Below, piece by piece: positions 31,340 through 43,700 of a stretch of DNA of 64,000 bases (the first letter of the stretch is position 1; every line of letters starts with the position of its first letter). The notes beneath the pieces are model-generated. The model made no database searches and was not told the DNA's origin. It saw only the letters and a list, made by a program, of their open reading frames with translations. Source of the DNA: Hanleya hanleyi (taxonomy: Eukaryota; Mollusca; Polyplacophora; Lepidopleurida; Hanleyidae). The stretch spans positions 1 to 64,000 of the forward strand of contig JAVTVY010020430.1 in assembly GCA_036873755.1 (NCBI GenBank), read 5' to 3'. Made by a program: the position numbers and the translations under genes.

Positions 31340-33740
31340 ATGTAACAGCTGTGGTTGGAAATATTATCAGGTCCATTGTCCCTTGTAAGACGACAGTGTT
31401 AAAACGACACTTCATAAGATATGTATATTTTCTACAGCGACACACTAAAAACGACACTTTCATTGAGTTATATATTGTACGCATGGTTGAAAATATTACC
31501 AGGGGCATTGTCACTTGTACGACGACAGTGTTAAAACGACACTTCATAAGTTATGTATATTTCCTACAGCGACACACTAAAAACGACACTTTCATTGAAT
31601 TATATATTGTAAGCATGTTTGAAAATATTACCAGGGGCATTGTTACTTGTATGACGACAGTGTTAAAACGACACTTCATAAGATATGTATATTTTCTACA
31701 GCGACACTCTGAAAACGACACTTTGATTAAATCATGTGACAGCAATGGTCTGTGTTATTATATACAGTTGATCAAACTTTCTACAGCGACACTGTAAAAA
31801 CGACAGTTTCATTGAACCGTTAACAGTGAGGGTTGAAAATGTTATCGGTCTATTCTCAGTTCCAAGACGACAGTGTTAAAATGACACTTCATAAGATATG
31901 TATATTTTCTACAGCGACACTCTGAAAACGACACTTTGATTAAATCATGTGACAGCAATGCTCTGTGTTGTTATATACCTGTGTTGTTATATACCGATCT
32001 TCCTGATTGGTGGAGGTCTCCCTGTGTGAAATCATACATGTACATGTATGTGGGTTTTTCTAAAGACGAGACTTTTCATTGAAACATGTACATGTAACAG
32101 CTATGGTTGGAAATATTAATCGCACCATTCTCCCTATTAAGACGACAGTGTTAAAACGACACATATGGGTGAGCAGAACTATTCTCCTGCCAGAGCGACA
32201 GTCTGGGAAATGACATTTCATACGATATGTATATTTTCTACAGCGACACACTAAAAACGACACTTTCATTGAATTAGATATTGTAAGCATGGTTGAAAAT
32301 ATTACCAGGGGCATTGTTACTTGTATGACGACAGTGTTAAAACGACACTTCATAAGATATGTATATTTTCTACAGCGACATACTAAAAACGACACTTTCA
32401 TTGAATTATATGTTGTAAGCATGGTTGAAAATATTACCAGGGGCATTGTCACTTGTATGACGACAGTGTTAAAACGACACTTCATAAGATATGTATATTT
32501 TCTACAGCGAGACACTGGAAACAACAGTTTGATTAAATCATGTGACAGCAATGCTCTGTGTTATATACTGATCTTCCTGACTGGTGGAGGTCTCCCTGTG
32601 TGAATGATACATGTACTTGTGAATTTTTCTAAAGATGACACTTTTCATTGAAACATGTACATGCAACAGCTATGATTGGAAATATTATGTGGACCATTGT
32701 CCCTTGTAAGACGACAGTGTTAAAACGGCACTGTCTGGGAGCAGGACTATTGTCCTGCCAGAGCGACAGTCTGGGAAACGACACTTCATAAGATATATAT
32801 ATTTTCTACAGCGACACTATGAAAACAACACTTTCATTGAATTAAATATTGTAAGTATGGTTGAAAATATTACCAGGTCTATTCTCACTTCCAAGACGAC
32901 AGTGTTAAAACGACATATATGAGGGAGCAGGAATATTCTCCTGCCAGAGCGACAGTCTGGGAAACGACACTTCATAAGATATGTATATTTTCTACAGCGA
33001 CACACTAAAAACGACACTTTCATTGAATTATATACTGTAAGCATGGTTGAAAATATTACCAGGGGCATTGTCACTTGTATGACGACAGTGTTAAAACGAC
33101 ACTTCATAAGATATGTATATTTTCTACAGCGACACACTAAAACGACACTTTCATTGAATTATATATTGTAAGCATGGTTGAAAATATTACCAGGGGCATT
33201 TGTCACTTGTATGACGACAGTGTTAAAACGACACTTCATAAGATATGTATATTTTCTACAGCGACACTCTGAAAACGACACTTTGATTAAATCATGTGAC
33301 AGCAATGGTCTGTGTTATTATATACAGTTGATCAAACTTTCTACAGCGACACTGTAAAAACGACAGTTTCATTGAACTGTTAAAAGTGAGGGTTGGGAAT
33401 GTTATCAGGTCTATTCTCACTTCCAAGACGACAGTGTTAAAAACGACACTTCATAAGATATGTATATTTTCTACAGCGACACTCTGAAAACGACAGTTTG
33501 ATTAAATCATGTGACAGCAATGTTTAGTGTTGTTATATACCGATCTTCCTGATTGGTGGAGGTCTCCCTGTGGGAAATCATGCATGTACTTGTATATGAA
33601 TTTTTCTAAAGAAGACACTTTTCATTGAAACATGTACATGTAACAGCTATTGTTGAAAATATTATGCGGACCATTTTTCCTTGTAAGACGACAGTGTTAA
33701 AACGACACATGTGGGGGAGCAAGACTATTCTCCTGCCAGG
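31340..33740 (+). repeat. Left subterminal repeat array (ACGACAGTGTTAAAACGACA family)
   Basis: Units of roughly 150 bp contain ACGACAGTGTTAAAACGACA, ATATGTATATTTTCTACAGCG, GAAAATATTACCAGGGGCA and variants with GAGCGACAGTCTGGGAAA. The many copies of GACGACAGT and ACGACACTT could be transposase-binding sites. Open frames through them are repeat artefacts. Confidence 0.7.
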
Positions 33741-33759
33741 GCGTCAGTCTGTCAAACTA

Positions 33760-36700
33760 TTTGCCCTCCCTAACCCTGCTTTGACACTCGACTTCACGTA
33801 CATTCCTCCCTAACACCACTTTGACACTCCACTTCAAGTACATTTGTCCCCAACTCCGCTTTGACACTCGAATTCACATACATACCTCCCTAACCCCGAC
33901 TAGACAAACTACAGACTTTGGTGGAGAAATATATTTTTTATAGCTGAAACGAACCTGAACTTGATAGTATGAAAGTTACCTAACCCGAAGTCCTAAACCC
34001 GCTTTGACACTCGACTTCACGTACATCTGTCCCTAACACCGCTTTGACATTCAACTTCCCATACATTCATCCCTAACACGACTTTGACAGTCAACTTCAT
34101 ATACATTCCTCCCTAACACCGCTTTGACACTCGAATTCACATACATTCCTCCCTAACCCCGATTTGACAAACTACAGAGTTCGGTGGAGAAATAAGTTTT
34201 TTATAGCTGAAACGAACCTGAACTTGATAGTATGAAAGTTACCTAACCCTAAGTCCTAAACCCGCTTTGACACTCGACTTCATGTACAGTCCTCCCTAAC
34301 ACCACTTTGACACTCGGCTATTCGTACATTCCTCCCTAACACCACTTTGACACTCGTCTTCACATACAAGCCTCCCTAACCCTGCTTTGACACTCGACTT
34401 CACGTACATTCCTCCCTAACACCACTTTGACACTCAACTTCAAGTACATTTGTCCCTAACTCCGCTTTGACACTCGAATTCACATACATTCCTCCCTAAC
34501 CCCGACTAGAGAAACTACACTTTGGTGGAGAAATAATTTTTTTTATAGCTGAAACGAACCTGAACTTGATAGTATGAAAGTTACCTAACCCTAAGTCCTA
34601 AACCCGCTTTGACACTCGACTTCAGGTACAATCCTCCCTAACACCGCTTTGACACTCGGCTACACGTACATTCCTCCCTAACACCGCTTTGACACTCGTC
34701 TTCACATACAAGCCTCCCTAACCCTGCTTTGACACTCGACTTCACGTACATTCCTCCCTAACACTGCTTTGACACTCGACTTCACATACATCTGTCCCTA
34801 ACACCGCTTTCACACTCAACTTCCCATACATTCATCCCTAACACGACTTTGACAGTCAACTTCATATACATTCCTCCCTAACACCGCTTCGACACTCGAA
34901 TTCACATACATTCCTCCCTAACCCCGATTTGACAAACTACAGAGTTCGGTGGAGAAATAAGTTTTTATAGCTGAAACGAACCTGAACTTGATAGTATGAA
35001 AGTTACCTAACCCTAAGTCCTAAACCCGCTTTGACACTCGACTTCACGTACAGTCCTCCCTAACACCGCTTTGACACTCGGCTACACGTACATTCCAATC
35101 CTAACACCGCTTTGACACTCGTCTTCACATACAAGCCTTTCTAACCCTGCTTTGACACTCGACATCACGAACATTCCTCCCTAACACCGCTTTGACACTC
35201 AACTTCAGATACATTTGTCCCTAACACCGCTTTGACACTCAAATTCATGTATATTCCTCCCTAACCCCGATTTGACAAACTACAGACTTTGGTGGAGATA
35301 TAATTTTTTTCATAGCTGAAACGAACCTGAACTTGATAGTTATGAAAGTTACCTAACCCTAAGTCCTAAACCCGCTTTGACACTCGACTTCAGGTACAGT
35401 CCTCCCTAACACCGCTTTGACTCTAGGCTACACGTACATTCCTCCCTAACACTGCTTTGACACTCGTCTTCACGTACATTCCTCCCTAACACCGCTTTGA
35501 CACTCGACTTCACGTATATTTGTCCCTAACACCGCTTTCACACTCAACTTCCCATACATTCATCCCTAACACGACTTTGACAGTCAACTTCATATACATT
35601 CCTCCCTAACACCGCTTTGACACTCGGCCACACGTACATTCCTCCCTAACACCGCTTTGACACTCGTCTTCACATACAACCCTCCCTAACCCTGCTTTGA
35701 TACTCGACTTCACGTACATTCCTCCATAACACCGCTTTGACACTCAACTTCACGTACATTTGTCCCTAACACCGCTTTGACACTCGAATTCATGTATATT
35801 CCTCCCTAACCCCGATTTGACAAACTACAGACTTTGGTGGAGAAATAATTTTTTTCATAGCTGAAACAAACCTGAACTTGATAGTTATGAAAGTTACCTA
35901 ACCCTAAGTCCTTAACCCGCTTTGACACTCGACTTCACGTACAGTCCTCCCTAACACCGCTTTGACACTCGGCTACACGTACATTCCTCCCTAACACCGA
36001 TTTGACACTCGACTTCACGTACATTCCTCCCTAACACCACTTTGACACTCAACTTCACGTACATTCCTTCCTAACTCCGCTTTGACTCTTGACTTCACGT
36101 ACCTTTCTCAACATGATAGTTACGAAACGTACCTAACCCGAAGTGTCGTCCTGATTCCTCCCTAACCCCACTTTGACAGCGGACTTCACATACATTCCTC
36201 CCTAACACTGCTTTGACACTCGACTTATTTCATTTTGATAGCTGAAATGAACCTGACCCTAACCCCTATCCTGATTCCTCCCTAACACCGCTTTGACACT
36301 CCACTTCATGTACATTCCTCCCTAACACTGCTTTGACACCGACTTGATGTACATTGACTTGATGTACATTGCTCCCTAACACCAGTTTGACTCCTGACTT
36401 CACGTACCTTCTTCCCTAACAGCGCTTTCACACTTTTCACATACATTTTTCCCCAACACCGCTTTGACACTTCAGTTGAAGTACATTCCCTTCTAACACC
36501 GCTTTCACAGTCAATTTGACGTACCTTCTTGACTAACACCACTCTGACACTTTACATGTACATTCCTCCTTAACACTGCTTTAACTGTCAACTTGATGTA
36601 CATTCCTCCATACACTGGCTTTGACACTGAAGTTGAAGCACATCATTCTCCCAGTATGTTTCAACATTTCATCTGAGGTACACTTTGGTGGAGAAATTAT

Positions 36701-36900
36701 TTGATTTCGATTGCTGAAATGACCATGAATGTAAAAGTTACTAATGATACATAACCCTAAGTCCTATCCCAATTTGACACTAGACTTCACGTTCACTGCT
36801 CTCCAACACTGCTTTGACAGTTGACTTCACATACATTTCTGCCCGACACCGCTTTGACACACGACTTGAGGAACATGTGTAATGTTCCTGTTTGTTGGAT
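33760..36900 (+). repeat. Satellite of ~40-bp units with higher-order structure
   Basis: The unit reads CTCCCTAACACCGCTTTGAC followed by ACTCGACTTCACGTACATTC, with many variants. Every several hundred bp a ~90-bp spacer occurs (CTTTGGTGGAGAAATAAT, GAACCTGAACTTGATAGT, CCTAACCCTAAGTCCTAAA). Units decay toward 36,900. It is not telomeric despite scattered CCCTAA. Confidence 0.8.
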
Positions 36901-37186
36901 TTCTACGTATAGTTAAGTTGATGTGATACATGTAAGCCATTCAGGTTCTGTAAGTTAGTAATAAGTTGAAACTTCATTTACAGTTGAAAAGTGCAAAGCT
37001 GAAATTGTGTACATATGTTTTATTGCTTCTTTTCAGAAGACATTGGTGATGGTGGTGTGCAATACCTCTGTTTTTACCGGTCCATCATTTTGAAAGGGTT
37101 GGAAGAAATATGGCATATTGAAGTTCACATGTGCAAACACAACGTGAATAGACACATCATCACATACAAGTTGATAGGCAGACAAG

Positions 37187-37509
37187 ATGGCTAAATTGAA
37201 GATTTTTGTCCTCCTCCTTTTGACTGCATCCTTGATTAAAAATTTTACATCTGTGGAGGATCTTGGAAAAGAAATATGGGATTATATTTCTGAAAGAATA
37301 AATGCAGACGGCATGAAAGTGCCATGCATAATTTTGACTGGCAGCAATGTTTGGAGAGGTGAAATGCAGCCCAGAGTTTGGCAATATTTGACACCTCGAT
37401 TATTGCTCTGGGATCCTTTGACTCAGTATTCTTGGATACAGGAGAAGATATACTGCCCACATGATGGAAGCGAACTCCATATTATAACCCTTTTTGATGT
37501 TGAAGTACA
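37187..37509 (+). CDS. Possible transposase-associated exon (WDPLTQY...CPHDGSEL)
   Basis: The reading has ~107 codons from ATG to a plausible splice donor (AAGTACAG/GTACAT at 37,509). It starts with a hydrophobic segment (LKIFVLLLLTASL) and ends with WQYLTPRLLLWDPLTQY and CPHDGSEL. The last part resembles the short zinc-binding domain found near the N-terminus of KDZ/Zisupton-type transposases. That link is from memory of the motif and is tentative. The ORF runs on to a stop at 37,549. No other exon was identified in the element, so it may be a remnant. Confidence 0.35.
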
Positions 37510-37549
37510 GGTACATTACTGCCTTAACGTTACTTTATTAATGGAATAG

Positions 37550-38039
37550 ACCTGCATGCAGGTTTGAAAGCATACAAAAATGTTTAGTGTTTTGAAATAA
37601 AAAAAAATATGGCAGTGGAGTATTCCATGAAGTAAGAGGGTTGCAGCCAGCAATGAGCACTGCCTCAGGGGATATTGTATGGGTGCTCCAATGTTAAAAT
37701 GTAAGAATAGAGTTTTTGGTTTAGCTGAAATGTACATGGACATGTTTACATACAAAGTTTCCTGAAGTTGTCAGTGGATGATTATGAAAGCCGCTACACA
37801 TGTTTTTTTTATCACTGGAGGATGAACGTGTGTTATTTGTGAGATTAAATATTAATACTGGAATAAAACTGCTTTGACAGCCCATTTGACAGTATGTTAT
37901 TTCATTTAGTGTAAATGTGGGTGGAATGTACATGTATCGTCATCTGGGATATAAATTAAGCCTGACAAAATATTTGAGAGTATAGCTGCTATATTCCATT
38001 TAATGTGAGTGCCCACACACTGTGCCATCATGGAAAGCA
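37550..38039. other. Noncoding interior of the 7.96-kb transposon
   Basis: AT-rich sequence with isolated fragments of the satellite wording (GCTTTGACAG). No gene is visible. Confidence 0.4.
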
Positions 38040-39150
38040 TAGAGAAATAATGTCGTTTATAGACTGTCGCTTTATGAAACATACATATCTGATGAAGTGT
38101 CGCTTTAAAAAATATACATCGCTTTCAAAGTGTCGTTTTTAGACTGTCGTCATCTTACAAGTAAGAATGGCCCTGACCATATTTCTAAGCATGGCTGTAT
38201 GATTCAGTGAAAGTGTCGTTATACAGTGTCGTTGTGGGAGGAGAATAGTCCTGGTACCTCACATGTGTCGTTTTAACACTGTCGTCTTATGGAGCATCCA
38301 TGCACTGTGCCATCATGGAAAGCATAGAGAAATAATGTCATTTATAGACTGCCGCTTTATGAAACATACATATCTGATGAAGTGTCGCTTTTAGACTGTC
38401 GCTTTAAAAAATATACATCGCTTTCAAAGTGTCATTTTTAGACTGTCGTCATCTTACAAGTAAGAATGGCCCTGACCATATTTCTAAGCATGGCTGTTCT
38501 TAGATGATTCAGTGAAAGTGTCGTTTTACAGTGTCGTTCTAGAAAATCGTTGTGGAAGGAGAATAGTCCTGGTACCTCACATGTGTCGTTTTAACACTGT
38601 CGTCTTATGGAAGGGGGTAATGCCCCTGTCGAGAGAAACTACATAATATACATATCTTTCAAACTGTCATCTTTCAAGGTGAGTGTCCACACACTGTGCC
38701 ATCATGGAAAGTATACAGAAATAATATCATTTTTAGACTGTTGCTTTATGAAATATAAATATCTGATGAAGTGTCGTTTATAGACTGTCGCTTTATGAAA
38801 TAAACATATCTGATGAAGTGTCGCTTTTAGACTGTCGCTTTAAAAATATACATCGCCTTCAAAGTGTCGTTTTTAGACTATGGTTCTTCTCTTACAAGTA
38901 AGAATGGCCCTGACAATATTTCTAAGCCTGGCTAGATGATTCAGTGAATGTGTCGTTTTACAGTGTCGTTATAGAAAATCGTCCTGGGAGGAGAATAGTC
39001 CTGGTACATGTACCTTACATGTGTCGTTTTAACACTGTCGTCTTATGGAAGGGGGTAATGCCCCTATCGAGACAAACTACATAATATACATATCTTTCAA
39101 AGTGTCGTTTTTACACTGTCGCCTTACAAAGAGGGGTAATTAATAGCCCA
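38040..39150 (-). repeat. Right subterminal repeat array, inverted to the left one
   Basis: Units carry TGTCGTTTTAACACTGTCGT, the reverse complement of the left-array core, plus GACTGTCGCTTTATGAAA and GGAGAATAGTCCTGGTACCT. There are about three larger units of ~300-350 bp. Confidence 0.7.
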
Positions 39151-39181
39151 ATCTCGTGCTCCCTTACATGGAGTATGGACC

Positions 39182-40191
39182 GGAAATGGCCTATACGGCC
39201 ATTAAATCGAAGAGTTGAGCCCCCATATTTGGTATATGTACTATACTCATAGAGTACTACAATATGGTGGCACTAGTTTTTTTTTCCGATCCGACACAAG
39301 GGGGCGCTGTTCTGAATAAGGAACTGGATAAGGAAATGGCCGATACGGCCATTAAATCGAAGAGTTGAGCCCCCAATATTCGGTACATGGATTATACTCA
39401 TAGAGTGCTACAATATGGTGCCACTATTTTTTACCGATCCGACACAAGGGGCCGCTGTTCTGAATAAGGAACTGAATAAGGAAATGGCTGATACGGCCAT
39501 TAAATCGAAGAGTTGCTACATGGACTATACTCATAGAGTGCTACAATATGGTGCCACTAGTTCTTTTCCGATTCGACTCCAGTGAGCGCTGTTCTGAATA
39601 AGGAAGTGAATAAGGAAATGGCAAATACGGCCAGTAAATCGAAGAGTGGAGACCCCATATTTGGTACACGTACTATACTCAATGAATGCTACAATATGGT
39701 GCCACCAGTTTTTCGATCCGACACAAGGGGCGCTGTTTTGAATAAGGAAATGAATAAGGGAATGGCCTATACGGCCATCAAATCAAAGAGATGAGACCCA
39801 TATTTGGTACATGGACTATACTTACAAAGTGCTACAATATAGTGCCACTAGTTTTGCGATCCGACACCAGGGGGCACTGTTCTGAATAAGGAAATGGCCT
39901 ATACGGCCATTAAATCGAATAGTTGAGTCCCATATTTGGTACATGGACTACACTCAAAAGGTGCTACAACGTGGGGCCACTAGTTTTCCGATCCGAATAA
40001 GGAAATGAATAAGGAAATGGCTTATACAGCCATTAAAGCGAAGAATTGAGCCCCCATATTTGGTACATGTACTATACTCATAGAGTGCTACAATATGGTG
40101 CCACTAGTGTTCCGATCCGACACCAAGGTGCGTTGTTCTGAATAGGGAAATGAATAAGGAAATGGCCTATACGGCCATTTAAAGTGGGGTT
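39182..40191 (+). repeat. Continuation of the ~130-bp repeat family of copy B
   Basis: About seven units carry GGAAATGGCCTATACGGCCA, ATATTTGGTACATGGACTA and CCGATCCGACACCAGG. They are separated from their left part by the 7.96-kb transposon and cut on the right by the 6.1-kb palindromic element. Confidence 0.75.
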
Positions 40192-40199
40192 TGTGGGGG

Positions 40200-40735
40200 C
40201 CTAATCGTGTATTTGCGCCTAATCGTGTCAGCGCCAAATCGTGTAAAAAAATTGCGCCTAATAACGTGTTGCGCCTAATCGTGTAGGAAATTTGCGGTTA
40301 ATGGTGGAACTGCGCCTAATCGTGTAGGAAATTTGCGCTTAATTGTGGAACTGCGCCTAATCGAGTACGGAATTTGCGCCTATTTGTGTAAATGCGCCTA
40401 ATCGTGTAAGGAGGCTGCGTCTAATCATGTAACTGCTCCTAATCATTTGAACGATCTTGCGCCTAATTTTGCGTTGCGCCTAATCGTGTAGAAAAATTGC
40501 TCCTAATTGTGGAACTGCGTCTATTCGTGTAGGAGATTTGCTCCTAATTATGGAAATGCGCCTATTCGTGTGAGAAATATGCTCCTAATTGTGGAGCTGC
40601 GCCTAATCGTGTAGAAAATTTGCGTCTAACTGTGGAAATGCGCCTAATTGTGTATAGAGGCTGCGCCTAAACGTGCACAACGTGAAGACATACATAGCGC
40701 TTAAACGTGTTCAACGCGCCTAATTGTGTACCGTG
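40200..40735 (+). repeat. Subterminal TGCGCCTAATCGTGTA repeats, left arm
   Basis: More than 20 degenerate copies of TGCGCCTAATCGTGTA are spaced 15-35 bp apart. Their inverted counterpart occupies about 45,740-46,290. They are candidate transposase-binding sites. Confidence 0.8.
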
Positions 40736-43700
40736 TAGTCATGAAAACGATTTGAAGCCAGACAGTTATTTATTGAATTGCTGGGTCCACCCCGAATTCA
40801 AGTTTTTCGACTGTATTTTTGAAAAGCTATTTAACAGGACAGTTCAAGGATATCGGATATAATCTGTTCTAAATCCATGCTCTGGTTCATCATTTCATTT
40901 TCGGAGCTGATGCTGCAAAAGGACGTAAAAGCGTTGAAATGACCATGATGAAATGTTTCCGAAATCGGCCAATTTCAACCTACACAAAGTAATGAAATTG
41001 TAGATATAGGGAAGCGGATCTTCCCTTTGTGTGTGTATGAGTGAAATCGTTGAAACAAGATGCCCGCCACTGTTTTTGTGATCCTTAGAGTTAGTTGGGG
41101 GTAAGGTACTTGATATGCTCAACTTGGACTTTTCCATTTTTTTCCACCGACCAATGAAAATCCTGCACTTCAATTTTGAAAATTTGAATTCACTAATCAA
41201 AAGTCGAAACAGCCAACATTGCAAATCGTGAGCCGCACAAGAGCCTGTATAATGATATGTCATATCTCGCAGCACCATCTGTATGTTAACGGGAGACAGC
41301 TCAAGTAGGACTAGTCCCATGAGCATATATAGAAAGGTGGTTCACAAGATAAACGCTGTTGTTTGATTGAGGGTTGGGACAGATACCATCCATCGCAAGT
41401 GAACTTTTCTTTGCATAATCTAGATTTTATTGCACTGTACTTCCATTTGTATATTAGTATTTGTAATTTATGGCTCACAGAAAATACAGTTTTTAACTGA
41501 TTGTGATACCCGAGTATCATTTTCAGAGACGATCGATTGACTGGCTGCAATGGTGGATATAGTAAAACTGAAAAGAATAGCTGCTTCCTGAGTAGCAGAT
41601 TTCTTTCCCAGAGTTTCAATTCAAAACAGTATCTATTTGTTTGAAAAAGCCCCCAAAACACACGAAAAACTGGCCATAATACCAAGCTGATCTGTATGTA
41701 GTGGTATTACAATTATACATACACCCGGTACTGGCACTGAATGAAAGTATTAGAACACAAGAGTGCATGAAACAACAAGTGGCAAGACATCCATCTCAGA
41801 ATATTTCAGTTCTCAGACATGTCAGATGATATTATTTCTAAGTCAAGTTCAATTGACTAATTTCACTACATACATGCACATATATTCCTAACACCACTCC
41901 ATGTGGTGACCTAGTTTTAGCTTGACCTCTTCATTCGTCAGAAACTAGATCCAGCATAGATACATGTACAGCCCCTAGAGATATGGTAGGGCAGCCCTTT
42001 ACACATGTATATGTTGCGTCCTGAACTGTATTTCTCTGAGCTGAGGTCAATCTTTGGAAGAGTGACCATAGCAGGCTTTCATACTTTAGTGCGTATTAAT
42101 CTGATATCATGAAGGAAAACAATCAACAGAGTATTATTCAATACAGGTAAGGGATGAAGTGACAGGGATAGAGGCCTAAAAAGCCTGTCAACCACTGAAG
42201 GATAACTATTCTGGTCTGAGAACGAATAAACAATTTGGAACTATTTTTGTACGTGTACTTCGAACAGCCCTGAAATCAGAAATTTTCTAGATCCCATAAT
42301 AAAGGTGAAACAACTCACTTTTCTAAAAATGTTAAATTGCCTAGGAGTTTTGGGGCGCTTGGGTGCGATCGCGCCTGCGGAGTCGCGACTTCCGGTCACT
42401 TGACTTCCGAAAGACGTCACTACCGCCAACTTTTCTTTCGATAGGTGACCTAGGGGTCACGGTCGCAGTGTTTGTGTACGTGACTGCACGCCGGTGGGGT
42501 GTATTGGACGTAGTCCATAGTTTCGGAATATTGGTCCCCCTCAAAAGCTGTAATACAGCAAAGCGCCCGGGTCTGACCACATGATAATTATCCTTCCCTT
42601 TTTAGTAACCAGTATTTATAGTACCAAGCTTTTGGGTACTACCACTCCTTCAAAATGACATATGCGGATGGGTGGCTGTGTTGAGCTATATCGCGAGTCG
42701 GGCCGCGAAGTCGACCTTCGTCAGCCACAGTTTCGCACGTTTTTCAGGTGTCACATATGGAATATGTGACAAAAAACGGCATGGTCGACCCCATATTTTG
42801 AATAGCTTTTTTATCTCGCCTCGAGACGGGGAACACTGGGAAGAAATCTTATTGAAATCGATTGCGTATTTTGGGTCATTTCAAAAGATTGTCCAGAAAA
42901 TATGGAGTACGTTGTGAGGGAGGAAAATTTATCCCGGGTTAAATTTGCTTAATTGGCTTGTTTGCTGAACTGATGGTATGAGCATTCCCATGAAGAAAAT
43001 ATATACTTTTATATGCTTTTCTGGATGGTTTGTCAACTCAGAAAGACGGAAGGGCTATACCAAGGGTCTATTTCCAGCAACGAGGGGTCTACTGTGGACT
43101 GCACCCGATTACACAAACCGATGGCTTCAGCCTGGAAAAGTTTGAGGGAACTCCGTCATGGGAGTGACGTCCTCAGCCCGTATAATAAGCTGTCATGTCT
43201 TGTAGTGCCACAATGTATGCTAAGAGGCGACAACTCGACATATATCTCGTAGAACGACTGTATCGCAGCACCACCTGTATACTAAGGGGCGAAAACTCAT
43301 CCTATAGCCAGCATTTGAAGCGTTGTAGCGCACGCCCTTTAAGCTTTGAATGGTTTTCTCCGCCCGCACATGAATCGTTCATTCGTTTTCGTCGCTGGGC
43401 GTCGAAGAGTGTCTAGACGCCTCAATACCTCAGGTCCCTGAAACAGAGGAGGAAGTGTGGACCTGAAGTGGATCTAAAGTGCCGAAGCGTTGAAGCGTTC
43501 AGACGCCTGGCGTCAATTGTGACCCAAAATACGCCATATTTCGTTCATTTCCTGGAAAAATCTTGACAATCGATTTCAATAAGATTTCTTCCCAGTGTTC
43601 CCCGTCTCGAGGCGAGATAAAAAAGCTATTCAAAATATGAGGTCGACCATGCCGTTTTTTGTCACATATTCCATATGTGACACCTGAAAAACGTGCGAAA

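Larger units (their letters stand above)
31220..39181. mobile_element. 7.96-kb DNA transposon with 8-bp TSD, possibly Zisupton/KDZ-like
   Basis: The ends are ~32-bp inverted repeats starting GGTTGTTACTCCATGTAAGG on the left, and GGTCCATACTCCATGTAAGG read inward on the right. They are flanked by GGAAATGG at 31,212-31,219 and 39,182-39,189. Inside are subterminal arrays (31,340-33,740 and their inverted counterpart 38,040-39,150), a satellite (33,760-36,900) and one possible coding exon (37,187-37,509). An 8-bp TSD fits hAT, Zisupton and others; the exon hints at Zisupton/KDZ. No complete transposase is present, so this copy is nonautonomous or decayed. It interrupts duplication copy B. Confidence 0.75.

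Noticed and set aside
31216..32603. ORFs of 100-190 codons in the ACGACAGTG repeat array
   Set aside because: The same peptide recurs in each repeat unit on both strands, so the open frames follow from repeat structure, and no domain is seen.
33760..36900. Interstitial telomere (CCCTAA) tract
   Set aside because: CCCTAA occurs only once per ~40-bp satellite unit, not in tandem.
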